Assembly: GCF_041814905.1 (NCBI RefSeq) | Contig: NZ_JBGXYA010000047.1 | Span: 1-60,287, forward strand | Reading direction: 5' to 3' | Length of the DNA: 60,287 nucleotides | Source: Glaesserella sp041814905 | GTDB taxonomy: Bacteria > Pseudomonadota > Gammaproteobacteria > Enterobacterales > Pasteurellaceae | Shown: in pieces, positions 60,068 through 60,287 of the stretch | How positions within the stretch are numbered: position 1 is the first letter of the stretch | How the letters are laid out: the number at the start of each line of letters is the position of its first letter | Program-made: the position numbers and the translations under genes | Notes under the pieces: generated by a model | The model's database searches: none | What the model saw: the letters and a program-made list of their open reading frames with translations, nothing else | What the model was told of the DNA's origin: nothing

Positions 60068-60287
60068 TTAGTCGTCACTACCGAAAGCACCGAATAGTTG
60101 TAAGAAACTCACAAACAAGTTATAAAGTGAAACGTATAAATTCACGGTTGCCAAGATGTAGTTGGTTTCACCACCATGAATAATGCTGCTGGTCGTTAAT
60201 AAAATCGCCGCACTGGAGAAAATGACAAATAATGCGCTGATAGCCAAACTTAATGCCGGAATTTGTAAGAAAATATTGGCAATTACA
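60068..60287 (-). CDS. yccA: Bax inhibitor-1/YccA family membrane protein, C-terminal part (cut by window edge)
   Basis: Reverse-strand frame ending at TAA 60068-60070; the start is beyond the window. The visible 72 residues hold two hydrophobic segments and the C-terminal block TNYILATVNLYVSLYNLFVSFLQLFGAFGSDD, a hallmark of YccA-type UPF0005 proteins. YccA modulates the membrane protease FtsH (HflB). The tusE-yccA neighbourhood supports the call. Confidence 0.9.
   Translation of the reverse strand, partial: VIANIFLQIPALSLAISALFVIFSSAAILLTTSSIIHGGETNYILATVNLYVSLYNLFVSFLQLFGAFGSDD

Overview
The window is a stretch of chromosome from a Pasteurellaceae bacterium. Three things show this. The gene set is typical of the family (comEC/rec2, opsX-type heptosyltransferase, LutABC plus lactate permease, yciCBA, yfbV, yejK, bamE). 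Base composition is moderately AT-rich. About 35 exact copies of the 9-mer ACAAGCGGT are scattered on both strands, usually followed about 10-20 bases on by TTTGCAAA. That 9-mer is the core of the DNA uptake signal sequence (USS) of the Actinobacillus pleuropneumoniae-type subclade (Actinobacillus, Mannheimia, Bibersteinia and relatives), as opposed to the AAGTGCGGT type of Haemophilus influenzae. I cannot fix the species. I saw no rRNA, tRNA, CRISPR array, prophage or complete insertion sequence.

Layout. 1-7.6 kb: end of a HAD phosphatase gene, a GFA-family protein, guaA, a 222-bp MITE-like inverted-repeat element, a GlsB-type membrane protein, arfA (with a terminator hairpin inside its own 3' coding end), a membrane O-acyltransferase with an SGNH domain in an AT-rich setting, a methyltransferase and perM. 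7.6-16.3 kb: yvcK-like gene, queA, comEC (reverse), sstT (reverse, with an attenuator-like leader), dgkA, a YkuD protein and ushA. 16.4-22.7 kb: glnD, then lolB-ispE-prs and pyrD. 22.9-24.1 kb: a surface-lipoprotein candidate with a 21-bp tandem repeat. 24.2-28.8 kb (reverse): lctP-lutA-lutB-lutC, an L-lactate uptake and oxidation module with a perfect CRP-type palindrome in front. 29-32.9 kb: folA (reverse), proB, then yfcA-nth-yihY. 32.9-41.9 kb: topA, a LysR regulator, a YceK-like lipoprotein, leuB without other leu genes, fadD, rseC-rseB without rpoE/rseA, and a small lipoprotein. 42-52.7 kb: glnE, yciI, yciA-yciB-yciC, yfbV, lptD, hemN, a DUF2489 protein and yihI. 52.9-60.3 kb: pgeF-ridA, yejK, bamE, aroF-tyrA with a TyrR-box-like site, opsX-maa-tusE, and the end of a yccA-like gene.

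Most of this is housekeeping: nucleotide synthesis (guaA, prs, pyrD), nitrogen signalling (glnD, glnE), envelope assembly (lolB, lptD, bamE, ispE, rseB, opsX), aromatic and leucine synthesis, DNA repair and topology (nth, topA), and ribosome rescue (arfA). The most informative non-coding signals are the arfA internal terminator, the sstT leader with two overlapping hairpins, USS pairs doing duty as transcription terminators, the MITE-like element after guaA, and CRP-like and TyrR-like sites in front of lctP, comEC and aroF.
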